The notes below the pieces were generated by a model. It saw only the letters and a program-made list of their open reading frames with translations. It ran no database searches and had not been told where the DNA came from. Both the position numbers and the translations under genes were made by a program. A DNA stretch of 31,614 nucleotides. Origin: Gammaproteobacteria bacterium (GTDB lineage: Bacteria > Pseudomonadota > Gammaproteobacteria > Eutrophobiales > Eutrophobiaceae). The stretch lies in assembly GCA_003645215.1 (NCBI GenBank), contig QNEM01000004.1, positions 1-31,614 of the forward strand. The letters run 5' to 3'. Shown here in pieces: positions 7,127-16,839 of this stretch (within the stretch, counting starts at the first letter, position 1; each line of letters begins with the position of its first letter).

Positions 7127-7804
7127 TTACCCATTCGGAATTTTCCATTGATTGACAATATTACAGAATAATTCAGCCGTTTTTTCGGTGTCGTAACGCG
7201 CCGAATGTGCCTGTTCGTGATCCCAGGATATACCTGCAGCCATGACGGCCCGAGACAACACGGTTTGACCATAGGCCAGCCCGCCCAGGGTTGCTGTATC
7301 AAAAGTGCTAAACGGATGAAAAGGAATTCTTTTTATAGCGGATCTTTCGACAGCCGCATTAATAAAGCCGAGATCGAAAGAAGGATTATGACCTACAAGT
7401 ATGGCTCGTTTACAACCATAGGCCTTCATCCTTTTACGCACCATTTTAAATATATCCTGCAACGCTTCCTTCTCAGGCACAGCAATCTGTTTTCGAAAAG
7501 GATGGTCAGGATTGATGCCGGTGAATTCCAGTGCCGCTGGATCCATATTTGCCCCCTCAAAGGGTTCAACATGTCTTGATAAACATTCATCCATTGTCCA
7601 GATGCCATCTTCATCAATTGAGAATGTCGTCGCTGCAACTTCAAGCAGGGCATCGGTTACTGAATTGAATCCACCAGTCTCTACATCGACAGCGACCGGG
7701 TAATAACCCCGAAACCGGCCAGAGGCGATTTCTTTTTGTATTTCATTAACGTCCATCGAGTTAACTTGCTCCGGACTGATTATTATCTCATCTTCCACTG
7801 ACAA
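7127..7804 (-). CDS. rnt: Ribonuclease T
   Basis: RNase T is a homodimeric DEDDh 3'-5' exoribonuclease that trims tRNA CCA ends and other stable RNA 3' ends. Exo I is VAVDVETGG (Asp40, Glu42), Exo II GHNPSFDLGF, and Exo III HSARYDTEKT with the catalytic His and the last Asp. The full frame from a TTG at 7804 (225 residues) overlaps the pyrC stop by 22 bp; a GTG at 7798 is close to AGGAGAG and also plausible; an ATG at 7756 would give 209 residues and place the catalytic Asp at 24, like E. coli's 23. The true start is therefore open. pyrC directly upstream on the same strand is the order seen in Pseudomonas, and coupling of the two is likely. Confidence 0.93.
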   Translation of the reverse strand: MSVEDEIIISPEQVNSMDVNEIQKEIASGRFRGYYPVAVDVETGGFNSVTDALLEVAATTFSIDEDGIWTMDECLSRHVEPFEGANMDPAALEFTGINPDHPFRKQIAVPEKEALQDIFKMVRKRMKAYGCKRAILVGHNPSFDLGFINAAVERSAIKRIPFHPFSTFDTATLGGLAYGQTVLSRAVMAAGISWDHEQAHSARYDTEKTAELFCNIVNQWKIPNG

Positions 7805-8826
7805 GTCTCTCCTGCACGAAATGGAATAATTTCTGATTCACCGAAAGGCAGGGAATCAGGTATCTGCCATTGATTTTTTTCCAGGGTAATACTGCCTTCG
7901 TTTCCTGGCAAACCATAAAATTTTGCTCCATAGCGGCTGGCAAAACCTTCAAGTTTGTCCAGACAATCTTTCTCTTCGAAGACTTCTACATAAAGTTCAA
8001 TGGCATTATGTGCAGAATAAATCCCGGCGCAACCACAGGCTGATTCTTTTGCTGCTCTTGCATGTGGTGCACTGTCCGTACCCAAAAAGAATTTTGGATT
8101 GCCGCTGGTTGCAGCATCGACAACGGCACGTCGATGTTCTTCCGCCTTTAACACTGGTAAACAATAATGGTGTGGACGCAAGCCACCGGCAAACAGCGCA
8201 TTACGATTTAATAATAGATGTTGCGGAGTGATCGTCGCAGCTAACTTTTCAGAGCCTTGTTTGACAAAATCAACGGCATCTTTGGTAGTGACATGTTCAA
8301 AGACTATTCGCAGATCAGGAATATTATCCATCAACGGAGACAATATCTTTTCAATAAAGATTGCTTCCCGATCAAAAATATCCACATCTGCATCAGTTAC
8401 TTCACCATGCACCAGTAAAGGAAGGTTTTGTTCTGCCATTGCTTCCAGTAGCGGATACACATTTTCAATGGCAGTGACACCACTGTCTGAATTCGTGGTT
8501 GCACCTGCAGGATAATATTTTACTGCATGAACAAAAGCACTTTCTTTTGCCTTGATGATTTCATCCCGTGTCATTTTCTCAGTTAAATAGAGTGTCATCA
8601 GTGGTTCAAACGCACCGCTTGCCCGAATATCTTCAGGCAAGTTTTCAATAATACTCTGCCTATAGGCCAATGCCTGTCCAGTTGAGACTACCGGAGAGTT
8701 GAGGTTGGGCATGATGATCGCGCGAGCAAACTGTCTGGCAGAATCAGCCAGAACATCACGCATCACATCACCCTCTCTTAGATGCAAATGCATGTCATCG
8801 GGTTTCGTTAGTGTCAATGTTTCCAT
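7783..8826 (-). CDS. pyrC: Dihydroorotase, class II
   Basis: PyrC cyclises carbamoyl aspartate to dihydroorotate in pyrimidine synthesis, using a binuclear zinc site. From the ATG at 8826 it is 347 residues (E. coli 348). It shows METLTLTKPDDMHLHLREGD with His13 and His15, the carboxylated-lysine region VKYYPAGATTNSDSG (Lys103), LVHGEVTD (His140), FEHVTTKDA (His178) and FLGTDSAPHARAAKE (Asp251); these numbers run one above the E. coli positions. The frame is open for 46 codons further upstream into the divergent reductase gene, but that extension has no family similarity, so METL is the start. It is divergent from the aldo/keto reductase with 55 bp between. Confidence 0.96.
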   Translation of the reverse strand: METLTLTKPDDMHLHLREGDVMRDVLADSARQFARAIIMPNLNSPVVSTGQALAYRQSIIENLPEDIRASGAFEPLMTLYLTEKMTRDEIIKAKESAFVHAVKYYPAGATTNSDSGVTAIENVYPLLEAMAEQNLPLLVHGEVTDADVDIFDREAIFIEKILSPLMDNIPDLRIVFEHVTTKDAVDFVKQGSEKLAATITPQHLLLNRNALFAGGLRPHHYCLPVLKAEEHRRAVVDAATSGNPKFFLGTDSAPHARAAKESACGCAGIYSAHNAIELYVEVFEEKDCLDKLEGFASRYGAKFYGLPGNEGSITLEKNQWQIPDSLPFGESEIIPFRAGETCQWKMR

Positions 8827-8881
8827 ACGTTTTAAGGTATCATATGCGCTATCTTTTGTCTGTTGTGTACAGGAACTATAA

Positions 8882-9922
8882 ATGGAATATAGACGACTTG
8901 GTCGAACTGATATTGAAGTAAGCTTACTCTGTCTCGGCACCATGACCTGGGGTGAACAAAACACCGAAGCCGAAGCCTTTGAGCAACTGGATTACGCTAT
9001 TGATGCGGGGATCAACTTTATTGATACCGCAGAACTTTATCCCGTCGCACCCATGGAAAAGACACAAGGCAGGACGGAAACCTATCTCGGTAACTGGTTA
9101 AGTAAACGCAAAGACCGTGATAAATTGATTATTGCGTCTAAAGTTTGTGCCTCTGCAGACTGGATTCCTTATCTTAGAAATGGTGAAGCTAAACTGGATC
9201 GGAAAAACATTGAAGCTGCCTTGAATGCCAGTTTGAAAAGATTACAAACTGATTATCTTGATCTTTACCAGTTACACTGGCCAGAGCGCGATACCAATTA
9301 TTTTGGCAAACTGGACTACTACCATGCACCCGTTAAAGATGGTGTGCCAATTGAAGATACGCTCGGTGTGCTGAATGATCTGGTGCAAGCTGGCAAGATA
9401 CGACAGATTGGTATCTCCAATGAAACAGCCTGGGGTACCAGTGAATATTTACGAGTATCAACCCAGGAGAACTTTCCAAGAATTGTTTCAATACAAAACC
9501 CTTATAATTTATTAAACCGTAGTTTCGAAATCGGCTTGTCAGAATTTACCCACCGTGAGGATGTGAGCTTACTGGCCTATTCGCCTTTGGCCTTTGGCGT
9601 GTTGAGTGGAAAATATCTGAACGGCGCAAAACCTGAAGGTGCGAGAATAACCCTGTTTGAACGGTTCTCCCGCTATAACAATGAAAATGGAGTTGCCTGT
9701 ACAGAGGCCTATGTCAATCTTGCAAAGGCCAGCGGACTGGATCCTGCGCAAATGGCACTGGCCTTCGTCAACTCTCGCCCATTTCTGACCAGTAATATCA
9801 TCGCTGCTACGGATATGACCCAGTTAAGATCAAATATCGAAAGTCTGAATATCAGTATTACTAAGGATGTTTTACGCGAAATTGAAAATATTCATAACCG
9901 GCAAGCAAATCCGTGCCCATAA
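8882..9922 (+). CDS. NADP(H)-dependent aldo/keto reductase, Tas-like
   Basis: A 346-residue cytosolic aldo/keto reductase of the Tas/YajO-type branch. It begins MEYRRLGRTDIEVSLLCLGTMTWG, and the catalytic tetrad is visible: Asp48 and Tyr53 in FIDTAELYP, Lys87 in IIASKV and His132 in LYQLHWPERD. The long insert with PMEKTQGRTETYLGNWL is typical of Tas. The C-terminal cofactor loop region is FGVLSGKYLNG. AGGA lies seven bases before the ATG. The natural substrate is unknown; E. coli tas was found through a tyrosine-auxotrophy suppressor, so a function in central metabolism cannot be read from sequence. Divergent from pyrC, with purB following after 127 bp. Confidence 0.9.
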   Translation: MEYRRLGRTDIEVSLLCLGTMTWGEQNTEAEAFEQLDYAIDAGINFIDTAELYPVAPMEKTQGRTETYLGNWLSKRKDRDKLIIASKVCASADWIPYLRNGEAKLDRKNIEAALNASLKRLQTDYLDLYQLHWPERDTNYFGKLDYYHAPVKDGVPIEDTLGVLNDLVQAGKIRQIGISNETAWGTSEYLRVSTQENFPRIVSIQNPYNLLNRSFEIGLSEFTHREDVSLLAYSPLAFGVLSGKYLNGAKPEGARITLFERFSRYNNENGVACTEAYVNLAKASGLDPAQMALAFVNSRPFLTSNIIAATDMTQLRSNIESLNISITKDVLREIENIHNRQANPCP

Positions 9923-9993
9923 ACCACAAAAAGTGTAGCGCGGCACTAACTTCCTACGTCAACTCTGAATCCTGCATTTCCAAGTAGTTTGGG

Positions 9994-9999
9994 TATAGA
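9994..9999 (+). promoter_or_regulatory. Candidate -10 element for the purB transcript
   Basis: TATAGA within GGGTATAGAATACG, preceded 16 bp upstream by CTGCAT as a poor -35. It lies about 50 bp before purB in the only sizeable gap ahead of the purB-purL group. Pattern only. Confidence 0.35.
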
Positions 10000-10020
10000 A
10001 TACGGGTTCGAAAAATGGTC

Positions 10021-10032
10021 GCTCTAGAGAGC
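10021..10032. repeat. Short palindrome in the purB leader
   Basis: GCTCTAGAGAGC has five-base complementary arms around AG. It lies between the candidate -10 and the AGGA ribosome site of purB, so could be an operator half-pair or a small leader hairpin. It does not resemble the enterobacterial PurR box. Confidence 0.4.
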
Positions 10033-10049
10033 CTAATAGGAAATTACAC

Positions 10050-11426
10050 ATGAACTTGTCCTCGCTGACTGCAATTTCACCACTCGATGGCCGTTATGGC
10101 GATAAAACCGCAGAACTGAGACCCATATTCAGTGAGTTCGGCCTGATGCGTTTTCGTGTTCTGGTTGAGATCCGATGGTTACAGGCCCTCGCAAATCATA
10201 ATGATATAGAGGATGTGCCGGCGCTCTCGGATGAAGCTAATACCCTGCTAAATAACATCAGTGATAAGTTCTCGGAAACAGATGCCTTACGCATTAAAGA
10301 GATTGAAAGTACTACCAACCATGATGTCAAAGCTGTTGAGTATTTTATAAAAGAAAAAATTACCGGTAATGAAGAACTGGAAAAGGTATCCGAGTTCATT
10401 CATTTTGCCTGTACCTCGGAAGACATTAATAACCTTAGCCATGCACTGATGCTCAAGGAAAGCCATGATTCCGTCATGCGACCAGCGTTGATGGATATCA
10501 TTAGCGCCATCACGGTATTGACTGTGAAATATGCGGATCAAGCCATGTTGGCAAGGACCCATGGGCAAACGGCATCACCCACGACCCTGGGAAAAGAAAT
10601 GGGCGTATTTGCGCACCGCCTGAATCGCCAGTTAACTCAACTCGATGAAATTGATTTCATCGGCAAGGCCAATGGTGCCGTAGGTAATTTCAATGCCCAT
10701 TTATCTGCCTATCCGGATGTGGACTGGCCTACTTTTTCAAAAAGCTTTGTGGAAAATCTGGGACTGCAGTGTAATCCTCACACTACACAAATTGAGTCAC
10801 ACGATTATATGGCTGAATATTTCCAGGCAATGAGCAGATTCAATACTATTCTGGTCGATTTTTGTCGAGACATCTGGGGCTATATCTCACTGGGCTATTT
10901 CAAACAGAAAACTATCGCTGGGGAAATCGGATCGTCAACCATGCCACATAAGGTCAACCCGATTGATTTTGAAAATGCAGAGGGAAACCTGGGGCTTTCG
11001 AATTGCCTGTTGCATCACCTGGCCGAAAAGCTACCTGTTTCGCGTTGGCAAAGAGATTTAACTGACTCAACGGCCATTCGTAATAATGGCACCGGCATTG
11101 CCTATGCATTACTTGCCTATAAATCCTGCTTGAAGGGTATCTCCAAACTTGAAACAACTCCTGATGTGATGGCAAATGACCTGGACAATGCCTGGGAAGT
11201 ACTGGCCGAACCGGTGCAAACAGTAATGCGTCGTTACGCTATTGAAAAACCTTATGAGAAATTGAAAGAACTCACACGAGGCCAGTCTATTAATGCAGAA
11301 ATACTACACAATTTTATTAGTTCGCTGGATATTCCTGAAGTGGAGAAAGATAGACTGTTAAAGCTAACACCGGCTACTTATATCGGCAACGCCTCAGAGC
11401 AGGCAAAATCTTTTTCGTCCAGGTGA
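10050..11426 (+). CDS. purB: Adenylosuccinate lyase
   Basis: PurB catalyses two beta-eliminations that release fumarate: SAICAR to AICAR in the common purine pathway, and adenylosuccinate to AMP. The 458-residue protein matches the long gammaproteobacterial form: SSLTAISPLDGRYGDKT at the N-terminus, the general acid in ARTHGQTASPTTLGKE (His171) and the fumarase/aspartase signature GSSTMPHKVNP with the catalytic serine in the flexible loop (Ser295-Ser296 region). The ATG has AGGA seven bases upstream. A DUF7931-like gene follows after 38 bp, then a secretin-like gene and purL, all on the same strand, so this may be one transcript carrying two purine genes and two unrelated ones. Confidence 0.97.
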   Translation: MNLSSLTAISPLDGRYGDKTAELRPIFSEFGLMRFRVLVEIRWLQALANHNDIEDVPALSDEANTLLNNISDKFSETDALRIKEIESTTNHDVKAVEYFIKEKITGNEELEKVSEFIHFACTSEDINNLSHALMLKESHDSVMRPALMDIISAITVLTVKYADQAMLARTHGQTASPTTLGKEMGVFAHRLNRQLTQLDEIDFIGKANGAVGNFNAHLSAYPDVDWPTFSKSFVENLGLQCNPHTTQIESHDYMAEYFQAMSRFNTILVDFCRDIWGYISLGYFKQKTIAGEIGSSTMPHKVNPIDFENAEGNLGLSNCLLHHLAEKLPVSRWQRDLTDSTAIRNNGTGIAYALLAYKSCLKGISKLETTPDVMANDLDNAWEVLAEPVQTVMRRYAIEKPYEKLKELTRGQSINAEILHNFISSLDIPEVEKDRLLKLTPATYIGNASEQAKSFSSR

Positions 11427-11464
11427 TCAGATAATTATGAAGAAATATTTGAAGGGCAACACAG

Positions 11465-11977
11465 ATGCATGATATTGAAGACTATCGCCTGGGTGAAACA
11501 GACAGGGTTGTAAAGCTTGAGAAACGAAATGACAATGTCCTGATCATCAATCATATGGCCAAACAATGTCATAAAAATCTGGATATCATTAGCCGGGAAC
11601 TGGATCCACTTGTATTTGATACCGAAGAGTTTGCCGATGCAGTAAAATATCTCGTACTTCGTCAGCGACGTGCCCAAATTCGGATTATAGTCTTCGATCC
11701 AGTCACGATCGTAAAACGTGGACATCGCTTGCTCGATATATCTGGCAGATTAAGTTCCTTCATCGAGATACGAAAAGCACATCCTTCATTTTATGAATAT
11801 AATGAATGCCTGATGGTAGCAGATGAGATGGGCTATATTCACAGGATGAATGGTGAGCGCTTTGAAGGTACAGCAAACTTTAAAGACCGCCGCAAATCTG
11901 CTGAATTTCTCAATGAATTTGAAGAGATATGGCAACAGGCAACCCCCGATCCAAATTTCAGGAAAGTAATGCTGTGA
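11465..11977 (+). CDS. DUF7931-like protein
   Basis: A 170-residue soluble protein without signal peptide or membrane segment. I recognise the pattern of the proteobacterial DUF7931 family: an early hydrophobic strand and LDIISRELDPLVFDTEEFADAV, RRAQIRIIVFDPVTIVKRGHRL, an IEIRK strand, NECLMVADEMGYIHR, and the C-terminal ANFKDRRKSAEFLNEFEEIWQ with a PDPNFR end. The alternation of strands with SRxLDP, DP and NF motifs is reminiscent of half a phospholipase-D-like fold, but the HKD motif is absent, so no activity is claimed. In relatives the family is often beside or fused to a GNAT acetyltransferase, which is not present here. GAAGGG lies eight bases before the ATG. The next gene follows after 10 bp, so the pair is probably translated together. 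Confidence 0.68.
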   Translation: MHDIEDYRLGETDRVVKLEKRNDNVLIINHMAKQCHKNLDIISRELDPLVFDTEEFADAVKYLVLRQRRAQIRIIVFDPVTIVKRGHRLLDISGRLSSFIEIRKAHPSFYEYNECLMVADEMGYIHRMNGERFEGTANFKDRRKSAEFLNEFEEIWQQATPDPNFRKVML

Positions 11978-11987
11978 CAAGGCAAGT

Positions 11988-12851
11988 ATGAAAAACTTTT
12001 ACAAACTGATCTTTGCCTTCGTTTTACTGCTCCCGCAAATAGCCCTGGCGGAAAAAATGCAGCTGGAAGTGATCCCTCTGCAAAAACGCATGGTTGATGA
12101 AGTGATCCAGATTATTCGTCCACTGGTCGCCCCAGGTGGAACAGTCACAGGGATGAATAACCAGTTGATTATCAAGACCACGCCTTCCAACCTTGCTGAA
12201 ATCAAACAGCTTCTCAAACAAATTGATCATGCACCGAGAAGATTAATGATCACCGTCAAACAAGATGTCTCCGGCGATCGCCAGTTCCGGGAAGATTCAC
12301 TCAGTGGAAAATATTCCTCTGGCGATGTACAAATCAGAACCGGGCGTGATTACTCAACAGAGGGTTTGTCCGTTTCGGCCGGTGACAAGGATTCCAACAT
12401 CCGCTACCGGACATTAAAAGGCGACGTACGCGCTGACGACAGAAATACGTTTAAAGTCCAGACCCTGGAAGGTCAGCCAGCATTTATCAACCAGGGACAA
12501 TCTATTCCATTCAATTCATCCAACACCGTGATTACTGAAAATGGTGTTGTTGTGAATCGATCTACTGACTATCAGGATGTGGGTTCGGGCTTTTATGTTT
12601 TACCACGGCTCAATGGAGACCAGGTGACGCTGCTGGCAGCAACTGAATTATCCAGTATAAAACCGGGTCGTCATGCTGCAGCAAATATGCAAGGTATGGA
12701 AACTACTGTCGTCGGTAGATTGGGTGAATGGATAGAACTCGGAGGCATTGATCAAAGCTATAGTCGAGATGGACGTCGAAATTTTTCATCATCCAGTGTT
12801 CGCGGACAAGAATTACGCACTGTATTCATCAAGGTAGATGAAATAAAATAG
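11988..12851 (+). CDS. Short exported secretin-domain-like protein
   Basis: A 287-residue protein with a clear signal peptide (MKNFYKLIFAFVLLLPQIALA, cleavage near 22). Residues about 24-75 (LEVIPLQKRMVDEVIQIIRPLVAPGGTVTGMNNQLIIKTTPSNLAEIKQLLKQID) form a NolW/secretin N-type domain, as in GspD and PilQ. A Ser/Gly/Arg-rich linker (about 95-150) follows, then a part like the secretin C-domain (QTLEGQPAFINQGQSIPF, GSGFYVLPRLNGDQVTL and a final LRTVFIKVDEI). It is far shorter than a true secretin and shows no lipobox or full gate and barrel region, so pore formation is doubtful. Similar stand-alone proteins exist in gammaproteobacteria with unknown role. AAGG lies before the ATG; purL follows after 55 bp. 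The partner system is not in the window. Confidence 0.72.
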   Translation: MKNFYKLIFAFVLLLPQIALAEKMQLEVIPLQKRMVDEVIQIIRPLVAPGGTVTGMNNQLIIKTTPSNLAEIKQLLKQIDHAPRRLMITVKQDVSGDRQFREDSLSGKYSSGDVQIRTGRDYSTEGLSVSAGDKDSNIRYRTLKGDVRADDRNTFKVQTLEGQPAFINQGQSIPFNSSNTVITENGVVVNRSTDYQDVGSGFYVLPRLNGDQVTLLAATELSSIKPGRHAAANMQGMETTVVGRLGEWIELGGIDQSYSRDGRRNFSSSSVRGQELRTVFIKVDEIK

Positions 12852-12906
12852 CACATCACTACATCGATAATATTTTAAATATACTTTTTTGATCAAATCA
12901 GACTAG

Positions 12907-15900
12907 ATGCATATTCTCTGCGGCAAAACCGCGCTTTCTGAATTTAGAATTAACAAGTTACTTCCTGCCTTAAAACAGAAAGTACCAGGCATTACGCACG
13001 TAGAAAGCCAGTTTATCCATTTCATTCACTCGCAGAACGAACTCGAAAGTCATGAGATTAAACAACTCAACACTATTCTGCTTGGTTCCGATAAAGCAGA
13101 CCTTAAGGAGAAGGACGAAACAGGAGCTGCCTTTATCCTGGTAACACCCAGGCCTGGCACTATTTCTCCCTGGTCAAGCAAGGCAACCGATATCCTTCAC
13201 AACTGTGGGATGGATAATATCCTGCGCATAGAAAGAGGTATTGCCTGGCGTATTTCGACAACTGATGGTTCTGAGATAAAAGAATCAGATATCGAACTGA
13301 TAAAACCATTACTCCATGACCGTATGACGGAAGCAGTGATGGAGAATACAGAACAAGCTGAGATACTTTTTCAGACTTTAGATGCGGCACCTCTGCAAAC
13401 TATCGATCTACTGGCATCAGGTAAAGAGGCACTGCAGCAGGCCAATACTGAAATGGGTCTGGCACTGTCGGCACTGGAAATTGATTATTTGCTGAGTAGT
13501 TTCAAGGAACTCGGTCGCAATCCTACTGATGTCGAACTGATGATGTTTGCCCAGGCCAACTCTGAACACTGCCGCCATAAAATATTTAATTCCACATGGA
13601 TCATTGATGGCGAGCACAAAGACGACTCTTTGTTCGACATGATTCGGCAAACTCACAAGAAAAATCCTGGCAAGGTATTATCTGCATACAGTGATAATTC
13701 TGCGGTCACTACAGGTTATTCCGCATCCAGATTTTTTCCTGATCCGGAATCACACCAATATCATGTGTGCGAGGAAGACGTTCATCTTTTGATGAAGGTA
13801 GAAACACATAACCATCCCACAGCCATCTCTCCTTACGCCGGGGCATCGACAGGTTCCGGTGGTGAAATCAGGGATGAGGCGGCGACAGGTCGTGGTGCAA
13901 AACCAAAGGCAGGCCTGGCCGGTTTTTCTGTATCTAATCTCAAGATCCCTGATTTTCATCAGGCCTGGGAAGTCGATTTTGGCAAACCTAATCGAATAGT
14001 CTCTGCCCTGGATATTATGCTGGAAGGTCCTATTGGTGCGGCATCATTCAATAATGAATTTGGTCGTCCTGCGCTTGCTGGCTACTTCCGCAGCTATGAA
14101 CAAAAAGAAAATGAAATCATTCGTGGCTACCACAAGCCCATCATGCTCGCCGGAGGTTACGGCATGATCCGGGAGTCACATGTGGAAAAAGGAAACATCC
14201 CGGCCGGTGCAAAGATAATTGTTCTTGGCGGACCCGCCATGCTTATTGGCCTGGGAGGAGGTGCTGCATCATCAATGGCCTCAGGCGAAAGCGAAGAAAA
14301 CCTTGATTTTGCTTCTGTACAAAGAGACAACCCGGAGATGGAACGCCGCTGCCAGGAAGTCATTGATGCCTGTTGGGCATTGAATGAAGCAAATCCAATT
14401 ATCTCGATACATGATGTCGGTGCCGGAGGTTTATCAAATGCACTTCCTGAACTGGTTAATGACAGTGATCGGGGCGCCACTTTTGAATTACGCAAGATCC
14501 CCAATGATGAACCGGGGATGTCACCCATGGCGGTCTGGTGCAACGAATCTCAGGAACGTTATGTCCTTGCCATAGCAGCAGAATCTATAGAACTGTTCAG
14601 CCAGCTTTGCCAACGCGAGCGAGCTCCATTTGCGATTCTTGGTGCAGCAACCAAAGAACAACATCTGACTTTGAATGATGAATTATTTAACAACAAGGCA
14701 GTTGATATGCCCTTGTCAGTATTACTCGGCAAGATGCCTGGTATACAGAGAGACGTTCAAACTAAAACGCAAACTTATGATGAATTCAATACCGAAGGTC
14801 TGGATATAAAAGAGTCGGTCCATCGCATTCTGCATTTACCTGCCGTGGCAGACAAACATTTTCTTATTACCATTGGTGATCGTTCTATCTCTGGTCTGGT
14901 TGCTCGAGATCAAATGGTCGGCCCCTGGCAAACACCTGTTGCAGATTGTGCCATCACTTCCAGTTCCTTTGATGCCTATACAGGAGAAGCCATGGCCATG
15001 GGCGAACGTGCACCCATAGCCTTAATAGATGCACCCGCTTCCGGACGCATGGCCATTGGTGAGGCAATTACAAACATCGCCGCCGCAAGAATCCTGCAGC
15101 TGGAAGATGTGGTTTTCTCTGCAAACTGGATGGCCGCCTGTGGACAGGATGGTGAAGATGCAAAACTGTTTAATACAGTGCAGGCGGTTAGTGAACTATG
15201 TCAAAAGCTGGGAATATGTATTCCGGTTGGCAAGGATTCTTTATCAATGAACACGGTCTGGTCGGATCGGGATTCTGATTCACAAAATCAGGTCACTTCA
15301 CCACTTTCATTAAGCATCACCGCATTTGCACCTGTCATTGATGTTCGCCAATCACTGACCCCGGAACTTCGAACCGAACTTGAAACTGAACTGGGTGAAA
15401 CACGATTATTATTAATTGATCTTGGCCTTGGAAAAAATCGTCTGGGCGGTTCATGTCTGACCCAGGTTTATCAGGAAATCTCCGGCAGCACGCCCGATGT
15501 TGAAAGTATTCAGGATCTGAAAGTATTTTTCAGATCGGTTCAATTATTGAACGAGGCAGGAATCATTCTGGCATATCACGATCGTTCTGATGGAGGGTTA
15601 TTTACCACGCTATCTGAAATGGCCTTCGCAGCACGACAAGGTATCGATATCAATCTGGATTATTCAGGTGCAGATTCTTCAGGTGAAATTCTTCCAGCTT
15701 TATTTAATGAAGAATTGGGTGCCATCATTCAGATACGTGCAGAAGATCTGCACGAAGTTCACAAAGCATTTAAAGATGCAGAATTTCTGCAAGATCATAT
15801 TCATGAAATCGGTACGCTAAACCAGGACCGTAAATTAAGAATAATTAAAAATAAGGAAACTGTTTTCGAAGAAGAACTACTTTCACTACATCGTTCCTGG

Positions 15901-16824
15901 TCTGAAACAACTTTTAAAATGCAGGCATTAAGAGATAACCCCGTCTCTGCCAAACAGGAATATGACCGTTTACTTGATAATGATGATCCCGGGCTGTTTG
16001 TGGATATCACTTTTAATGCAGATGAACAAATTCATGCACCCTACGTTAATAGTGGAGCAAAACCCAGGATGGCTGTTTTACGCGAACAGGGGGTCAATGG
16101 ACAAGTTGAAATGGCCGCAGCATTTCATCACGCCGAGTTTGAATGTATCGATCTCCATATGAGTGACATTATTTCAGGATCCGTATCACTAGCTTCATTC
16201 AAAGGTCTGGTCGCCTGTGGTGGTTTTTCCTATGGTGATGTCCTGGGTGCAGGTCGGGGCTGGGCAAATTCTGTTTTATTCAATGAAGTTGCACGTAACG
16301 AATTCCAGTCATTTTTTGCAAGACAGGATACCTTTGGCCTCGGTGTTTGTAATGGTTGCCAGATGTTTTCTCATTTAAAAGACATCATTCCCGGGGCAGA
16401 ACACTGGCCTGTGTTTAATCGTAATATCTCTGAACAATTCGAAGCACGACTGGTAATGGTAAAAGTGCTCAATTCACCTTCCATACTTTTAACCGGGATG
16501 CAGGATTCTCAACTTCCCATCGTTGTTGCGCATGGTGAAGGCCGTGTTGAACACCAGAATGAAGAGTCAGCAAAGCAGGTTATTGCAACGATTCAATATA
16601 TTGATCATTCGGGTAAAACAACCGAAATATACCCAATGAACCCAAATGGCTCGCCACAGGGCCAGACCGGTTTTACCACAAACGATGGTCGCTTCACGAT
16701 TATGATGCCGCACCCGGAAAGGGTATTCCTGAAAAAACAATATTCCTGGCTACCAGGGACGTGGAATGCCGAAAATGGCCCCTGGATGAGGATGTTTTAC
16801 AACGCCCGACAGTGGATTTCTTAA
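12907..16824 (+). CDS. purL: Phosphoribosylformylglycinamidine synthase, large single-chain form
   Basis: PurL makes FGAM from FGAR, ATP and glutamine, the fourth purine step. The 1305 residues give the single-chain gammaproteobacterial form: an N-terminal PurS-like domain, a linker domain with ANSEHCRHKIFN, two AIRS-type ATP domains (ETHNHPTAISPYAGASTGSGGE near 300, GDRSISGLVARDQMVGPWQ near 660) and a C-terminal glutamine amidotransferase with the nucleophile cysteine in GVCNGCQMFSHL (about residue 1147) and MMPHPERVF near the end. The ATG at 12907 has a poor ribosome site; family similarity (MHILCGKTALSEFRINKLL) supports it. It is the last gene before a candidate terminator. Both purB and purL lie in the same 7-kb block. 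Confidence 0.97.
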   Translation: MHILCGKTALSEFRINKLLPALKQKVPGITHVESQFIHFIHSQNELESHEIKQLNTILLGSDKADLKEKDETGAAFILVTPRPGTISPWSSKATDILHNCGMDNILRIERGIAWRISTTDGSEIKESDIELIKPLLHDRMTEAVMENTEQAEILFQTLDAAPLQTIDLLASGKEALQQANTEMGLALSALEIDYLLSSFKELGRNPTDVELMMFAQANSEHCRHKIFNSTWIIDGEHKDDSLFDMIRQTHKKNPGKVLSAYSDNSAVTTGYSASRFFPDPESHQYHVCEEDVHLLMKVETHNHPTAISPYAGASTGSGGEIRDEAATGRGAKPKAGLAGFSVSNLKIPDFHQAWEVDFGKPNRIVSALDIMLEGPIGAASFNNEFGRPALAGYFRSYEQKENEIIRGYHKPIMLAGGYGMIRESHVEKGNIPAGAKIIVLGGPAMLIGLGGGAASSMASGESEENLDFASVQRDNPEMERRCQEVIDACWALNEANPIISIHDVGAGGLSNALPELVNDSDRGATFELRKIPNDEPGMSPMAVWCNESQERYVLAIAAESIELFSQLCQRERAPFAILGAATKEQHLTLNDELFNNKAVDMPLSVLLGKMPGIQRDVQTKTQTYDEFNTEGLDIKESVHRILHLPAVADKHFLITIGDRSISGLVARDQMVGPWQTPVADCAITSSSFDAYTGEAMAMGERAPIALIDAPASGRMAIGEAITNIAAARILQLEDVVFSANWMAACGQDGEDAKLFNTVQAVSELCQKLGICIPVGKDSLSMNTVWSDRDSDSQNQVTSPLSLSITAFAPVIDVRQSLTPELRTELETELGETRLLLIDLGLGKNRLGGSCLTQVYQEISGSTPDVESIQDLKVFFRSVQLLNEAGIILAYHDRSDGGLFTTLSEMAFAARQGIDINLDYSGADSSGEILPALFNEELGAIIQIRAEDLHEVHKAFKDAEFLQDHIHEIGTLNQDRKLRIIKNKETVFEEELLSLHRSWSETTFKMQALRDNPVSAKQEYDRLLDNDDPGLFVDITFNADEQIHAPYVNSGAKPRMAVLREQGVNGQVEMAAAFHHAEFECIDLHMSDIISGSVSLASFKGLVACGGFSYGDVLGAGRGWANSVLFNEVARNEFQSFFARQDTFGLGVCNGCQMFSHLKDIIPGAEHWPVFNRNISEQFEARLVMVKVLNSPSILLTGMQDSQLPIVVAHGEGRVEHQNEESAKQVIATIQYIDHSGKTTEIYPMNPNGSPQGQTGFTTNDGRFTIMMPHPERVFLKKQYSWLPGTWNAENGPWMRMFYNARQWIS

Positions 16825-16839
16825 CAGCTTAGATGCATT

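Noticed and set aside
8827..8964. Upstream extension of the pyrC frame by 46 codons
   Set aside because: Runs into the divergent reductase, starts at GTG, and has no dihydroorotase similarity; METL at 8826 fits the family length.
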